Part shown: positions 42,401-57,194 of the stretch, in pieces
Position numbering within the stretch: position 1 is the first letter of the stretch
Layout: each line of letters begins with the position of its first letter
Assembly: GCA_964017235.1 (NCBI GenBank)
Contig: OZ024934.1
Coordinates: forward strand, 92,532,706 to 92,596,705
Length of the DNA: 64,000 nucleotides
Direction: 5' to 3'
Source of the DNA: Sabellastarte sp. h YS-2021
Taxonomy: Eukaryota > Annelida > Polychaeta > Sabellida > Sabellidae
Translations under genes and position numbers: made by a program
Notes under the pieces: model-generated
Databases searched by the model: none
The model's input: the letters and a program-made list of their open reading frames with translations, nothing else
What the model was told of the DNA's origin: nothing

Positions 42401-45400
42401 AACTATCAGGTATATCCTAATACAACCAATCTGAAGCTCTTCTTTAATTTTGCATATGTTTTAACAATAATTGAGGATATATTAGGCCCATTTGGAGCAT
42501 TACATCTCTGAAAATAAATTATTTCACCCATATAGTGCTGTAAAAATGGTCAAAAATACATGTAAATTACACCAAACCAGTACCAAATGTTGGTCTATAA
42601 TGCTGAAATTTGGCCAGAATATAAGGTGGCACATACTAAATCTGACTGAACCGGTTTTAAAATTACATCTTATATAACAGTACCTATAGTTTGGCAATAT
42701 TGGCTTCAGCTGGCCCCAAATTCGCTTCTGTGGGGCTGCATTAAGATATACTTAAATTTGGCAAAGTAAGACAAATTTAAGGCTGAAAACCATATTGTTT
42801 GCTAGAGCTGGTGCCACTAAATGAGATTCCACAAGAATATTCCTTAAGAAATACATAACTGGTCCAAAATACATGTATTGGAAGTGCAGGTATCGAGGGG
42901 GTGGTCATATGGCACATCAGTCCAAAACACCACTTAAACTTCATCAATCTGGCTCAGATTTTCACAGGAAACTCAGTTCATATCAGACATTGATATTGTA
43001 TTGGCTTGACTTACTCAGGAAACCAATTAAAAATTTCAATTTTCCGGGGTCTGGGGCCAGGCTCAGCCCCCCTCAAATTAGGAAATATCAGGTATATCCT
43101 AATACAACCAATCTGAAGCTCTTCTTTAATTTTGCATATGTTTTAACAATAATTGAGGATATATTAGGCCCATTTGGAGCATTACATCCCTGAAAATAAA
43201 TTATTTCAGCCATATAGTGCTGTAAAAATGGTCAAAAATACATGTAAATTACACCAAACCAGTACCAAATGTTGGTCTATAATGCTGAAATTTGGCCAGA
43301 ATATAAGGTGGCACATACTAAATCTGACTGAACCGGTTTTAAAATTACATCTGATATAACAGTACCTATAGTTTGGCAATATTGGCTTCAGCTGGCCCCA
43401 AATTCGCTTCTGTGGGGCTGCATTAAGATATACTTAAATTTGGCAAAGTAAGACAAATTTAAGGCTGAAAACCATATTGTTTGCTAGAGCTGGCGCCACT
43501 AAATGAGATTCCACAAGAATATTCCTTAAGAAATACATAACTGGTCCAAAATACATGTATTTGAAGTGCAGGTATCGAGGGGGTGGTCATATGGCACATC
43601 AGTCCAAAACCCCACTTAAACTTCATCAATCTGGCTCAGATTTTCACAGGAAACTCAGTTCATATCAGACATTGATATTGTATTGGCTTGACTTACTCAG
43701 GAAACCAATTAAAAATTTCAATTTTCCGGGGTCTGGGGCCAGGCTCAGCCCCCCTCAAATTAGGAAATATCAGGTATATCCTAATACAACCAATCTGAAG
43801 CTCTTCTTTAATTTTGCATATGTTTTAACAATAATTGAGGATATATTAGGCCCATTTGGAGCATTACATCTCTGAAAATAAATTATTTCACCCATATAGT
43901 GCTGTAAAAATGGTCAAAAATACATGTAAATTACACCAAACCAGTACCAAATGTTGGTCTATAATGCTGAAATTTGGCCAGAATATAAGGTGGCACATAC
44001 TAAATCTGACTGAACCGGTTTTAAAATTACATCTTATATAACAGTACCTATAGTTTGGCAATATTGGCTTCAGCTGGCCCCAAATTCGCTTCTGTGGGGC
44101 TGCATTAAGATATACTTAAATTTGGCAAAGTAAGACAAATTTAAGGCTGAAAACCATATTGTTTGCTAGAGCTGGTGCCACTAAATGAGATTCCACAAGA
44201 ATATTCCTTAAGAAATACATAACTGGTCCAAAATACATGTATTGGAAGTGCAGGTATCGAGGGGGTGGTCATATGGCACATCAGTCCAAAACACCACTTA
44301 AACTTCATCAATCTGGCTCAGATTTTCACAGGAAACTCAGTTCATATCAGACATTGATATTGTATTGGCTTGACTTACTCAGGAAACCAATTAAAAATTT
44401 CAATTTTCCGGGGTCTGGGGCCAGGCTCAGCCCCCCTCAAATTAGGAAATATCAGGTATATCCTAATACAACCAATCTGAAGCTCTTCTTTAATTTTGCA
44501 TATGTTTTAACAATAATTGAGGATATATTAGGCCCATTTGGAGCATTACATCCCTGAAAATAAATTATTTCAGCCATATAGTGCTGTAAAAATGGTCAAA
44601 AATACATGTAAATTACACCAAACCAGTACCAAATGTTGGTCTATAATGCTGAAATTTGGCCAGAATATAAGGTGGCACATACTAAATCTGACTGAACCGG
44701 TTTTAAAATTACATCTGATATAACAGTACCTATAGTTTGGCAATATTGGCTTCAGCTGGCCCCAAATTCGCTTCTGTGGGGCTGCATTAAGATATACTTA
44801 AATTTGGCAAAGTAAGACAAATTTAAGGCTGAAAACCATATTGTTTGCTAGAGCTGGCGCCACTAAATGAGATTCCACAAGAATATTCCTTAAGAAATAC
44901 ATAACTGGTCCAAAATACATGTATTTGAAGTGCAGGTATCGAGGGGGTGGTCATATGGCACATCAGTCCAAAACCCCACTTAAACTTCATCAATCTGGCT
45001 CAGATTTTCACAGGAAACTCAGTTCATATCAGACATTGATATTGTATTGGCTTGACTTACTCAGGAAACCAATTAAAAATTTCAATTTTCCGGGGTCTGG
45101 GGCCAGGCTCAGCCCCCCTCAAATTAGGAACTATCAGGTATATCCTAATACAACCAATCTGAAGCTCTTCTTTAATTTTGCATATGTTTTAACAATAATT
45201 GAGGATATATTAGGCCCATTTGGAGCATTACATCTCTGAAAATAAATTATTTCACAAATATAGTGCTGTAAAAATGGTCAAAAATACATGTAAATTACAC
45301 CAAACCAGTACCAAATGTTGGTCTATAATGCTGAAATTTGGCCAGAATATAAGGTGGCACATACTAAATCTGACTGAACCGGTTTTAAAATTACATCTGA

Positions 45401-45600
45401 TATAACAGTACCTATAGTTTGGCAATATTGGCTTCAGCTGGCCCCAAATTCGCTTCTGTGGGGCTGCATTAAGATATACTTAAATTTGGCAAAGTAAGAT
45501 AATTTTAAGGCTGAAAACCATATTGTTTGCTAGAGCTGGTGCCAGTAAATGAGATTCCACAAGAATATTCCTTAAGAAATACATAACTGGTCCAAAATAC
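39463..45600 (+). repeat. Trimer-to-dimer zone marked by 8T
   Basis: Q copies carrying 57A and 622C start at 39463, 41509, 42873 and 44237. Each is followed by a copy with 8T (40145, 42191, 43555, 44919). After 40145 (8T, 213C, 481G, 582T) comes a separate copy at 40827 (213A, 481T, 582C). In the copy at 42191 the front matches 40145 and the tail matches 40827; the copy at 43555 keeps only 8T from the front. The layout is therefore one trimer followed by 1364-bp dimers. Private changes are at about 39659, 41734 and 45256-45257. Confidence 0.8.
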
Positions 45601-48600
45601 ATGTATTGGAAGTGCAGGTATCGAGGGGGTGGTCATATGGCACATCAGTCCAAAACCCCACTTAAACTTCATCAATCTGGCTCAGATTTTCACAGGAAAC
45701 TCAGTTCATATCAGACATTGATATTGTATTGGCTTGACTTACTCAGGAAACCAATTAAAAATTTCAATTTTCCGGGGTCTGGGGCCAGGCTCAGCCCCCC
45801 TCAAATTAGGAAATATCAGGTATATCCTAATACAACCAATCTGAAGCTCTTCTTTAATTTTGCATATGTTTTAACAATAATTGAGGATATATTAGGCCCA
45901 TTTGGAGCATTACATCTCTGAAAATAAATTATTTCACCCATATAGTGCTGTAAAAATGGTCAAAAATACATGTAAATTACACCAAACCAGTACCAAATGT
46001 TGGTCTATAATGCTGAAATTTGGCCAGAATATAAGGTGGCACATACTAAATCTGACTGAACCGGTTTTAAAATTACATCTGATATAACAGTACCTATAGT
46101 TTGGCAATATTGGCTTCAGCTGGCCCCAAATTCGCTTCTGTGGGGCTGCATTAAGATATACTTAAATTTGGCAAAGTAAGACAAATTTAAGGCTGAAAAC
46201 CATATTGTTTGCTAGAGCTGGTGCCACTAAATGAGATTCCACAAGAATATTCCTTAAGAAATACATAACTGGTCCAAAATACATGTATTGGAAGTGCAGG
46301 TATCGAGGGGGTGGTCATATGGCACATCAGTCCAAAACCCCACTTAAACTTCATCAATCTGGCTCAGATTTTCACAGGAAACTCAGTTCATATCAGACAT
46401 TGATATTGTATTGGCTTGACTTACTCAGGAAACCAATTAAAAATTTCAATTTTCCGGGGTCTGGGGCCAGGCTCAGCCCCCCTCAAATTAGGAAATATCA
46501 GGTATATCCTAATACAACCAATCTGAAGCTCTTCTTTAATTTTGCATATGTTTTAACAATAATTGAGGATATATTAGGCCCATTTGGAGCATTACATCCC
46601 TGAAAATAAATTATTTCACCCATATAGTGCTGTAAAAATGGTCAAAAATACATGTAAATTACACCAAACCAGTACCAAATGTTGGTCTATAATGCTGAAA
46701 TTTGGCCAGAATATAAGGTGGCACATACTAAATCTGACTGAACCGGTTTTAAAATTACATCTGATATAACAGTACCTATAGTTTGGCAATATTGGCTTCA
46801 GCTGGCCCCAAATTCGCTTCTGTGGGGCTGCATTAAGATATACTTAAATTTGGCAAAGTAAGACAAATTTAAGGCTGAAAACCATATTGTTTGCTAGAGC
46901 TGGCGCCACTAAATGAGATTCCACAAGAATATTCCTTAAGAAATACATAACTGGTCCAAAATACATGTATTGGAAGTGCAGGTATCGAGGGGGTGGTCAT
47001 ATGGCACATCAGTCCAAAACACCACTTAAACTTCATCAATCTGGCTCAGATTTTCACAGGAAACTCAGTTCATATCAGACATTGATATTGTATTGGCTTG
47101 ACTTACTCAGGAAACCAATTAAAAATTTCAATTTTCCGGGGTCTGGGGCCAGGCTCAGCCCCCCTCAAATTAGGAACTATCAGGTATATCCTAATACAAC
47201 CAATCTGAAGCTCTTCTTTAATTTTGCATATGTTTTAACAATAATTGAGGATATATTAGGCCCATTTGGAGCATTACATCTCTGAAAATAAATTATTTCA
47301 CCCATATAGTGCTGTAAAAATGGTCAAAAATACATGTAAATTACACCAAACCAGTACCAAATGTTGGTCTATAATGCTGAAATTTGGCCAGAATATAAGG
47401 TGGCACATACTAAATCTGACTGAACCGGTTTTAAAATTACATCTGATATAACAGTACCTATAGTTTGGCAATATTGGCTTCAGCTGGCCCCAAATTCGCT
47501 TCTGTGGGGCTGCATTAAGATATACTTAAATTTGGCAAAGTAAGATAATTTTAAGGCTGAAAACCATATTGTTTGCTAGAGCTGGTGCCAGTAAATGAGA
47601 TTCCACAAGAATATTCCTTAAGAAATACATAACTGGTCCAAAATACATGTATTGGAAGTGCAGGTATCGAGGGGGTGGTCATATGGCACATCAGTCCAAA
47701 ACCCCACTTAAACTTCATCAATCTGGCTCAGATTTTCACAGGAAACTCAGTTCATATCAGACATTGATATTGTATTGGCTTGACTTACTCAGGAAAGCAA
47801 TTAAAAATTTCAATTTTCCGGGGTCTGGGGCCAGGCTCAGCCCCCCTCAAATTAGGAAATATCAGGTATATCCTAATACAACCAATCTGAAGCTCTTCTT
47901 TAATTTTGCATATGTTTTAACAATAATTGAGGATATATTAGGCCCATTTGGAGCATTACATCTCTGAAAATAAATTATTTCAGCCATATAGTGCTGTAAA
48001 AATGGTCAAAAATACATGTAAATTACACCAAACCAGTACCAAATGTTGGTCTATAATGCTGAAATTTGGCCAGAATATAAGGTGGCACATACTAAATCTG
48101 ACTGAACCGGTTTTAAAATTACATCTTATATAACAGTACCTATAGTTTGGCAATATTGGCTTCAGCTGGCCCCAAATTCGCTTCTGTGGGGCTGCATTAA
48201 GATATACTTAAATTTGGCAAAGTAAGACAAATTTAAGGCTGAAAACCATATTGTTTGCTAGAGCTGGTGCCACTAAATGAGATTCCACAAGAATATTCCT
48301 TAAGAAATACATAACTGGTCCAAAATACATGTATTGGAAGTGCAGGTATCGAGGGGGTGGTCATATGGCACATCAGTCCAAAACCCCACTTAAACTTCAT
48401 CAATCTGGCTCAGATTTTCACAGGAAACTCAGTTCATATCAGACATTGATATTGTATTGGCTTGACTTACTCAGGAAACCAATTAAAAATTTCAATTTTC
48501 CGGGGTCTGGGGCCAGGCTCAGCCCCCCTCAAATTAGGAAATATCAGGTATATCCTAATACAACCAATCTGAAGCTCTTCTTTAATTTTGCATATGTTTT

Positions 48601-51600
48601 AACAATAATTGAGGATATATTAGGCCCATTTGGAGCATTACATCCCTGAAAATAAATTATTTCAGCCATATAGTGCTGTAAAAATGGTCAAAAATACATG
48701 TAAATTACACCAAACCAGTACCAAATGTTGGTCTATAATGCTGAAATTTGGCCAGAATATAAGGTGGCACATACTAAATCTGACTGAACCGGTTTTAAAA
48801 TTACATCTGATATAACAGTACCTATAGTTTGGCAATATTGGCTTCAGCTGGCCCCAAATTCGCTTCTGTGGGGCTGCATTAAGATATACTTAAATTTGGC
48901 AAAGTAAGACAAATTTAAGGCTGAAAACCATATTGTTTGCTAGAGCTGGTGCCACTAAATGAGATTCCACAAGAATATTCCTTAAGAAATACATAACTGG
49001 TCCAAAATACATGTATTGGAAGTGCAGGTATCGAGGGGGTGGTCATATGGCACATCAGTCCAAAACCCCACTTAAACTTCATCAATCTGGCTCAGATTTT
49101 CACAGGAAACTCAGTTCATATCAGACATTGATATTGTATTGGCTTGACTTACTCAGGAAACCAATTAAAAATTTCAATTTTCCGGGGTCTGGGGCCAGGC
49201 TCAGCCCCCCTCAAATTAGGAAATATCAGGTATATCCTAATACAACCAATCTGAAGCTCTTCTTTAATTTTGCATATGTTTTAACAATAATTGAGGATAT
49301 ATTAGGCCCATTTGGAGCATTACATCCCTGAAAATAAATTATTTCACCCATATAGTGCTGTAAAAATGGTCAAAAATACATGTAAATTACACCAAACCAG
49401 TACCAAATGTTGGTCTATAATGCTGAAATTTGGCCAGAATATAAGGTGGCACATACTAAATCTGACTGAACCGGTTTTAAAATTACATCTGATATAACAG
49501 TACCTATAGTTTGGCAATATTGGCTTCAGCTGGCCCCAAATTCGCTTCTGTGGGGCTGCATTAAGATATACTTAAATTTGGCAAAGTAAGACAAATTTAA
49601 GGCTGAAAACCATATTGTTTGCTAGAGCTGGCGCCACTAAATGAGATTCCACAAGAATATTCCTTAAGAAATACATAACTGGTCCAAAATACATGTATTG
49701 GAAGTGCAGGTATCGAGGGGGTGGTCATATGGCACATCAGTCCAAAACACCACTTAAACTTCATCAATCTGGCTCAGATTTTCACAGGAAACTCAGTTCA
49801 TATCAGACATTGATATTGTATTGGCTTGACTTACTCAGGAAACCAATTAAAAATTTCAATTTTCCGGGGTCTGGGGCCAGGCTCAGCCCCCCTCAAATTA
49901 GGAACTATCAGGTATATCCTAATACAACCAATCTGAAGCTCTTCTTTAATTTTGCATATGTTTTAACAATAATTGAGGATATATTAGGCCCATTTGGAGC
50001 ATTACATCTCTGAAAATAAATTATTTCACCCATATAGTGCTGTAAAAATGGTCAAAAATACATGTAAATTACACCAAACCAGTACCAAATGTTGGTCTAT
50101 AATGCTGAAATTTGGCCAGAATATAAGGTGGCACATACTAAATCTGACTGAACCGGTTTTAAAATTACATCTGATATAACAGTACCTATAGTTTGGCAAT
50201 ATTGGCTTCAGCTGGCCCCAAATTCGCTTCTGTGGGGCTGCATTAAGATATACTTAAATTTGGCAAAGTAAGATAATTTTAAGGCTGAAAACCATATTGT
50301 TTGCTAGAGCTGGTGCCAGTAAATGAGATTCCACAAGAATATTCCTTAAGAAATACATAACTGGTCCAAAATACATGTATTGGAAGTGCAGGTATCGAGG
50401 GGGTGGTCATATGGCACATCAGTCCAAAACCCCACTTAAACTTCATCAATCTGGCTCAGATTTTCACAGGAAACTCAGTTCATATCAGACATTGATATTG
50501 TATTGGCTTGACTTACTCAGGAAAGCAATTAAAAATTTCAATTTTCCGGGGTCTGGGGCCAGGCTCAGCCCCCCTCAAATTAGGAAATATCAGGTATATC
50601 CTAATACAACCAATCTGAAGCTCTTCTTTAATTTTGCATATGTTTTAACAATAATTGAGGATATATTAGGCCCATTTGGAGCATTACATCTCTGAAAATA
50701 AATTATTTCAGCCATATAGTGCTGTAAAAATGGTCAAAAATACATGTAAATTACACCAAACCAGTACCAAATGTTGGTCTATAATGCTGAAATTTGGCCA
50801 GAATATAAGGTGGCACATACTAAATCTGACTGAACCGGTTTTAAAATTACATCTTATATAACAGTACCTATAGTTTGGCAATATTGGCTTCAGCTGGCCC
50901 CAAATTCGCTTCTGTGGGGCTGCATTAAGATATACTTAAATTTGGCAAAGTAAGACAAATTTAAGGCTGAAAACCATATTGTTTGCTAGAGCTGGTGCCA
51001 CTAAATGAGATTCCACAAGAATATTCCTTAAGAAATACATAACTGGTCCAAAATACATGTATTGGAAGTGCAGGTATCGAGGGGGTGGTCATATGGCACA
51101 TCAGTCCAAAACCCCACTTAAACTTCATCAATCTGGCTCAGATTTTCACAGGAAACTCAGTTCATATCAGACATTGATATTGTATTGGCTTGACTTACTC
51201 AGGAAACCAATTAAAAATTTCAATTTTCCGGGGTCTGGGGCCAGGCTCAGCCCCCCTCAAATTAGGAAATATCAGGTATATCCTAATACAACCAATCTGA
51301 AGCTCTTCTTTAATTTTGCATATGTTTTAACAATAATTGAGGATATATTAGGCCCATTTGGAGCATTACATCCCTGAAAATAAATTATTTCACCCATATA
51401 GTGCTGTAAAAATGGTCAAAAATACATGTAAATTACACCAAACCAGTACCAAATGTTGGTCTATAATGCTGAAATTTGGCCAGAATATAAGGTGGCACAT
51501 ACTAAATCTGACTGAACCGGTTTTAAAATTACATCTGATATAAGAGTACCTATAGTTTGGCAATATTGGCTTCAGCTGGCCCCAAATTCGCTTCTGTGGG

Positions 51601-51738
51601 GCTGCATTAAGATATACTTAAATTTGGCAAAGTAAGACAAATTTAAGGCTGAAAACCATATTGTTTGCTAGAGCTGGCGCCACTAAATGAGATTCCACAA
51701 GAATATTCCTTAAGAAATACATAACTGGTCCAAAATAC
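45601..51738 (+). repeat. Four-monomer period (2728 bp) marked by P51A-type change and 627G
   Basis: Copies 46283 (P, 622C), 46965 (57A, 213C, 582T, 627G) and 47647 (C-to-G at monomer 151, 317T/337G, 481T) recur in the same order at 49011, 49693 and 50375. The fourth members differ: 48329 is Q with 622T, and 51057 is P with 488G and 622C. The copy at 45601 is plain. 627G otherwise occurs only in the 44919 copy, which links this zone to its left neighbour. Confidence 0.8.
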
Positions 51739-54466
51739 ATGTATTGGAAGTGCAGGTATCGAGGGGGTGGTCATATGGCACATCAGTCCAAAACCCCACT
51801 TAAACTTCATCAATCTGGCTCAGATTTTCACAGGAAACTCAGTTCATATCAGACATTGATATTGTATTGGCTTGACTTACTCAGGAAACCAATTAAAAAT
51901 TTCAATTTTCCGGGGTCTGGGGCCAGGCTCAGCCCCCCTCAAATTAGGAAATATCAGGTATATCCTAATACAACCAATCTGAAGCTCTTCTTTAATTTTG
52001 CATATATTTTAACAATAATTGAGGATATATTAGGCCCATTTGGAGCATTACATCCCTGAAAATAAATTATTTCAGCCATATAGTGCTGTAAAAATGGTCA
52101 AAAATACATGTAAATTACACCAAACCAGTACCAAATGTTGGTCTATAATGCTGAAATTTGGCCAGAATATAAGGTGGCACATACTAAATCTGACTGAACC
52201 GGTTTTAAAATTACATCTGATATAAGAGTACCTATAGTTTGGCAATATTGGCTTCAGCTGGCCCCAAATTCGCTTCTGTGGGGCTGCATTAAGATATACT
52301 TAAATTTGGCAAAGTAAGACAAATTTAAGGCTGAAAACCATATTGTTTGCTAGAGCTGGCGCCACTAAATGAGATTCCACAAGAATATTCCTTAAGAAAT
52401 ACATAACTGGTCCAAAATACATGTATTGGAAGTGCAGGTATCGAGGGGGTGGTCATATGGCACATCAGTCCAAAACCCCACTTAAACTTCATCAATCTGG
52501 CTCAGATTTTCACAGGAAACTCAGTTCATATCAGACATTGATATTGTATTGGCTTGACTTACTCAGGAAACCAATTAAAAATTTCAATTTTCCGGGGTCT
52601 GGGGCCAGGCTCAGCCCCCCTCAAATTAGGAACTATCAGGTATATCCTAATACAACCAATCTGAAGCTCTTCTTTAATTTTGCATATGTTTTAACAATAA
52701 TTGAGGATATATTAGGCCCATTTGGAGCATTACATCTCTGAAAATAAATTATTTCACCCATATAGTGCTGTAAAAATGGTCAAAAATACATGTAAATTAC
52801 ACCAAACCAGTACCAAATGTTGGTCTATAATGCTGAAATTTGGCCAGAATATAAGGTGGCACATACTAAATCTGACTGAACCGGTTTTAAAATTACATCT
52901 GATATAACAGTACCTATAGTTTGGCAATATTGGCTTCAGCTGGCCCCAAATTCGCTTCTGTGGGGCTGCATTAAGATATACTTAAATTTGGCAAAGTAAG
53001 ATAATTTTAAGGCTGAAAACCATATTGTTTGCTAGAGCTGGTGCCACTAAATGAGATTCCACAAGAATATTCCTTAAGAAATACATAACTGGTCCAAAAT
53101 ACATGTATTGGAAGTGCAGGTATCGAGGGGGTGGTCATATGGCACATCAGTCCAAAACCCCACTTAAACTTCATAAATCTGGCTCAGATTTTCACAGGAA
53201 ACTCAGTTCATATCAGACATTGATATTGTATTGGCTTGACTTACTCAGGAAACCAATTAAAAATTTCAATTTTCCGGGGTCTGGGGCCAGGCTCAGCCCC
53301 CCTCAAATTAGGAAATATCAGGTATATCCTAATACAACCAATCTGAAGCTCTTCTTTAATTTTGCATATGTTTTAACAATAATTGAGGATATATTAGGCC
53401 CATTTGGAGCATTACATCTCTGAAAATAAATTATTTCACCCATATAGTGCTGTAAAAATGGTCAAAAATACATGTAAATTACACCAAACCAGTACCAAAT
53501 GTTGGTCTATAATGCTGAAATTTGGCCAGAATATAAGGTGGCACATACTAAATCTGACTGAACCGGTTTTAAAATTACATCTGATATAAGAGTACCTATA
53601 GTTTGGCAATATTGGCTTCAGCTGGCCCCAAATTCGCTTCTGTGGGGCTGCATTAAGATATACTTAAATTTGGCAAAGTAAGACAAATTTAAGGCTGAAA
53701 ACCATATTGTTTGCTAGAGCTGGTGCCACTAAATGAGATTCCACAAGAATATTCCTTAAGAAATACATAACTGGTCCAAAATACATGTATTGGAAGTGCA
53801 GGTATCGAGGGGGTGGTCATATGGCACATCAGTCCAAAACCCCACTTAAACTTCATCAATCTGGCTCAGATTTTCACAGGAAACTCAGTTCATATCAGAC
53901 ATTGATATTGTATTGGCTTGACTTACTCAGGAAACCAATTAAAAATTTCAATTTTCCGGGGTCTGGGGCCAGGCTCAGCCCCCCTCAAATTAGGAAATAT
54001 CAGGTATATCCTAATACAACCAATCTGAAGCTCTTCTTTAATTTTGCATATGTTTTAACAATAATTGAGGATATATTAGGCCCATTTGGAGCATTACATC
54101 CCTGAAAATAAATTATTTCACCCATATAGTGCTGTAAAAATGGTCAAAAATACATGTAAATTACACCAAACCAGTACCAAATGTTGGTCTATAATGCTGA
54201 AATTTGGCCAGAATATAAGGTGGCACATACTAAATCTGACTGAACCGGTTTTAAAATTACATCTGATATAACAGTACCTATAGTTTGGCAATATTGGCTT
54301 CAGCTGGCCCCAAATTCGCTTCTGTGGGGCTGCATTAAGATATACTTAAATTTGGCAAAGTAAGACAAATTTAAGGCTGAAAACCATATTGTTTGCTAGA
54401 GCTGGCGCCACTAAATGAGATTCCACAAGAATATTCCTTAAGAAATACATAACTGGTCCAAAATAC
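51739..54466 (+). repeat. Q-N-G-P tetramer module, instance 4, with Q now carrying 268A
   Basis: Starts: 51739 Q with 268A and 488G; 52421 N with 582T; 53103 G with a C-to-A at monomer 73; 53785 P with 622C. The same N and 73A markers come back at 57195 and 57877, but there G and P are fused into one copy. Confidence 0.75.
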
Positions 54467-57194
54467 ATGTATTGGAAGTGCAGGTATCGAGGGGGTGGTC
54501 ATATGGCACATCAGTCCAAAACCCCACTTAAACTTCATCAATCTGGCTCAGATTTTCACAGGAAACTCAGTTCATATCAGACATTGATATTGTATTGGCT
54601 TGACTTACTCAGGAAACCAATTAAAAATTTCAATTTTCCGGGGTCTGGGGCCAGGCTCAGCCCCCCTCAAATTAGGAAATATCAGGTATATCCTAATACA
54701 ACCAATCTGAAGCTCTTCTTTAATTTTGCATATATTTTAACAATAATTGAGGATATATTAGGCCCATTTGGAGCATTACATCCCTGAAAATAAATTATTT
54801 CAGCCATATAGTGCTGTAAAAATGGTCAAAAATACATGTAAATTACACCAAACCAGTACCAAATGTTGGTCTATAATGCTGAAATTTGGCCAGAATATAA
54901 GGTGGCACATACTAAATCTGACTGAACCGGTTTTAAAATTACATCTGATATAAGAGTACCTATAGTTTGGCAATATTGGCTTCAGCTGGCCCCAAATTCG
55001 CTTCTGTGGGGCTGCATTAAGATATACTTAAATTTGGCAAAGTAAGACAAATTTAAGGCTGAAAACCATATTGTTTGCTAGAGCTGGCGCCACTAAATGA
55101 GATTCCACAAGAATATTCCTTAAGAAATACATAACTGGTCCAAAATACATGTATTGGAAGTGCAGGTATCGAGGGGGTGGTCATATGGCACATTAGTCCA
55201 AAACCCCACTTAAACTTCATCAATCTGGCTCAGATTTTCACAGGAAACTCAGTTCATATCAGACATTGATATTGTATTGGCTTGACTTACTCAGGAAACC
55301 AATTAAAAATTTCAATTTTCCGGGGTCTGGGGCCAGGCTCAGCCCCCCTCAAATTAGGAAATATCAGGTATATCCTAATACAACCAATCTGAAGCTCTTC
55401 TTTAATTTTGCATATATTTTAACAAAAATTGAGGATATATTAGGCCCATTTGGAGCATTACATCCCTGAAAATAAATTATTTCAGCCATATAGTGCTGTA
55501 AAAATGGTCAAAAATACATGTAAATTACACCAAACCAGTACCAAATGTTGGTCTATAATGCTGAAATTTGGCCAGAATATAAGGTGGCACATACTAAATC
55601 TGACTGAACCGGTTTTAAAATTACATCTGATATAAGAGTACCTATAGTTTGGCAATATTGGCTTCAGCTGGCCCCAAATTCGCTTCTGTGGGGCTGCATT
55701 AAGATATACTTAAATTTGGCAAAGTAAGACAAATTTAAGGCTGAAAACCATATTGTTTGCTAGAGCTGGCGCCACTAAATGAGATTCCACAAGAATATTC
55801 CTTAAGAAATACATAACTGGTCCAAAATACATGTATTGGAAGTGCAGGTATCGAGGGGGTGGTCATATGGCACATCAGTCCAAAACCCCACTTAAACTTC
55901 ATCAATCTGGCTCAGATTTTCACAGGAAACTCAGTTCATATCAGACATTGATATTGTATTGGCTTGACTTACTCAGGAAACCAATTAAAAATTTCAATTT
56001 TCCGGGGTCTGGGGCCAGGCTCAGCCCCCCTCAAATTAGGAAATATCAGGTATATCCTAATACAACCAATCTGAAGCTCTTCTTTAATTTTGCATATATT
56101 TTAACAATAATTGAGGATATATTAGGCCCATTTGGAGCATTACATCCCTGAAAATAAATTATTTCAGCCATATAGTGCTGTAAAAATGGTCAAAAATACA
56201 TGTAAATTACACCAAACCAGTACCAAATGTTGGTCTATAATGCTGAAATTTGGCCAGAATATAAGGTGGCACATACTAAATCTGACTGAACCGGTTTTAA
56301 AATTACATCTGATATAAGAGTACCTATAGTTTGGCAATATTGGCTTCAGCTGGCCCCAAATTCGCTTCTGTGGGGCTGCATTAAGATATACTTAAATTTG
56401 GCAAAGTAAGACAAATTTAAGGCTGAAAACCATATTGTTTGCTAGAGCTGGCGCCACTAAATGAGATTCCACAAGAATATTCCTTAAGAAATACATAACT
56501 GGTCCAAAATACATGTATTGGAAGTGCAGGTATCGAGGGGGTGGTCATATGGCACATTAGTCCAAAACCCCACTTAAACTTCATCAATCTGGCTCAGATT
56601 TTCACAGGAAACTCAGTTCATATCAGACATTGATATTGTATTGGCTTGACTTACTCAGGAAACCAATTAAAAATTTCAATTTTCCGGGGTCTGGGGCCAG
56701 GCTCAGCCCCCCTCAAATTAGGAAATATCAGGTATATCCTAATACAACCAATCTGAAGCTCTTCTTTAATTTTGCATATATTTTAACAAAAATTGAGGAT
56801 ATATTAGGCCCATTTGGAGCATTACATCCCTGAAAATAAATTATTTCAGCCATATAGTGCTGTAAAAATGGTCAAAAATACATGTAAATTACACCAAACC
56901 AGTACCAAATGTTGGTCTATAATGCTGAAATTTGGCCAGAATATAAGGTGGCACATACTAAATCTGACTGAACCGGTTTTAAAATTACATCTGATATAAG
57001 AGTACCTATAGTTTGGCAATATTGGCTTCAGCTGGCCCCAAATTCGCTTCTGTGGGGCTGCATTAAGATATACTTAAATTTGGCAAAGTAAGACAAATTT
57101 AAGGCTGAAAACCATATTGTTTGCTAGAGCTGGCGCCACTAAATGAGATTCCACAAGAATATTCCTTAAGAAATACATAACTGGTCCAAAATAC
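54467..57194 (+). repeat. Tandem dimer repeated twice (2 x 1364 bp)
   Basis: Copies at 54467 and 55831 are Q with 268A, 488G and 622C. Copies at 55149 and 56513 add 46T and a T-to-A at monomer 278. The two dimers show no difference by eye. The 46T change converts a CAG to TAG in the recurrent 106-codon frame, which is tolerated and spreading. Confidence 0.85.
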
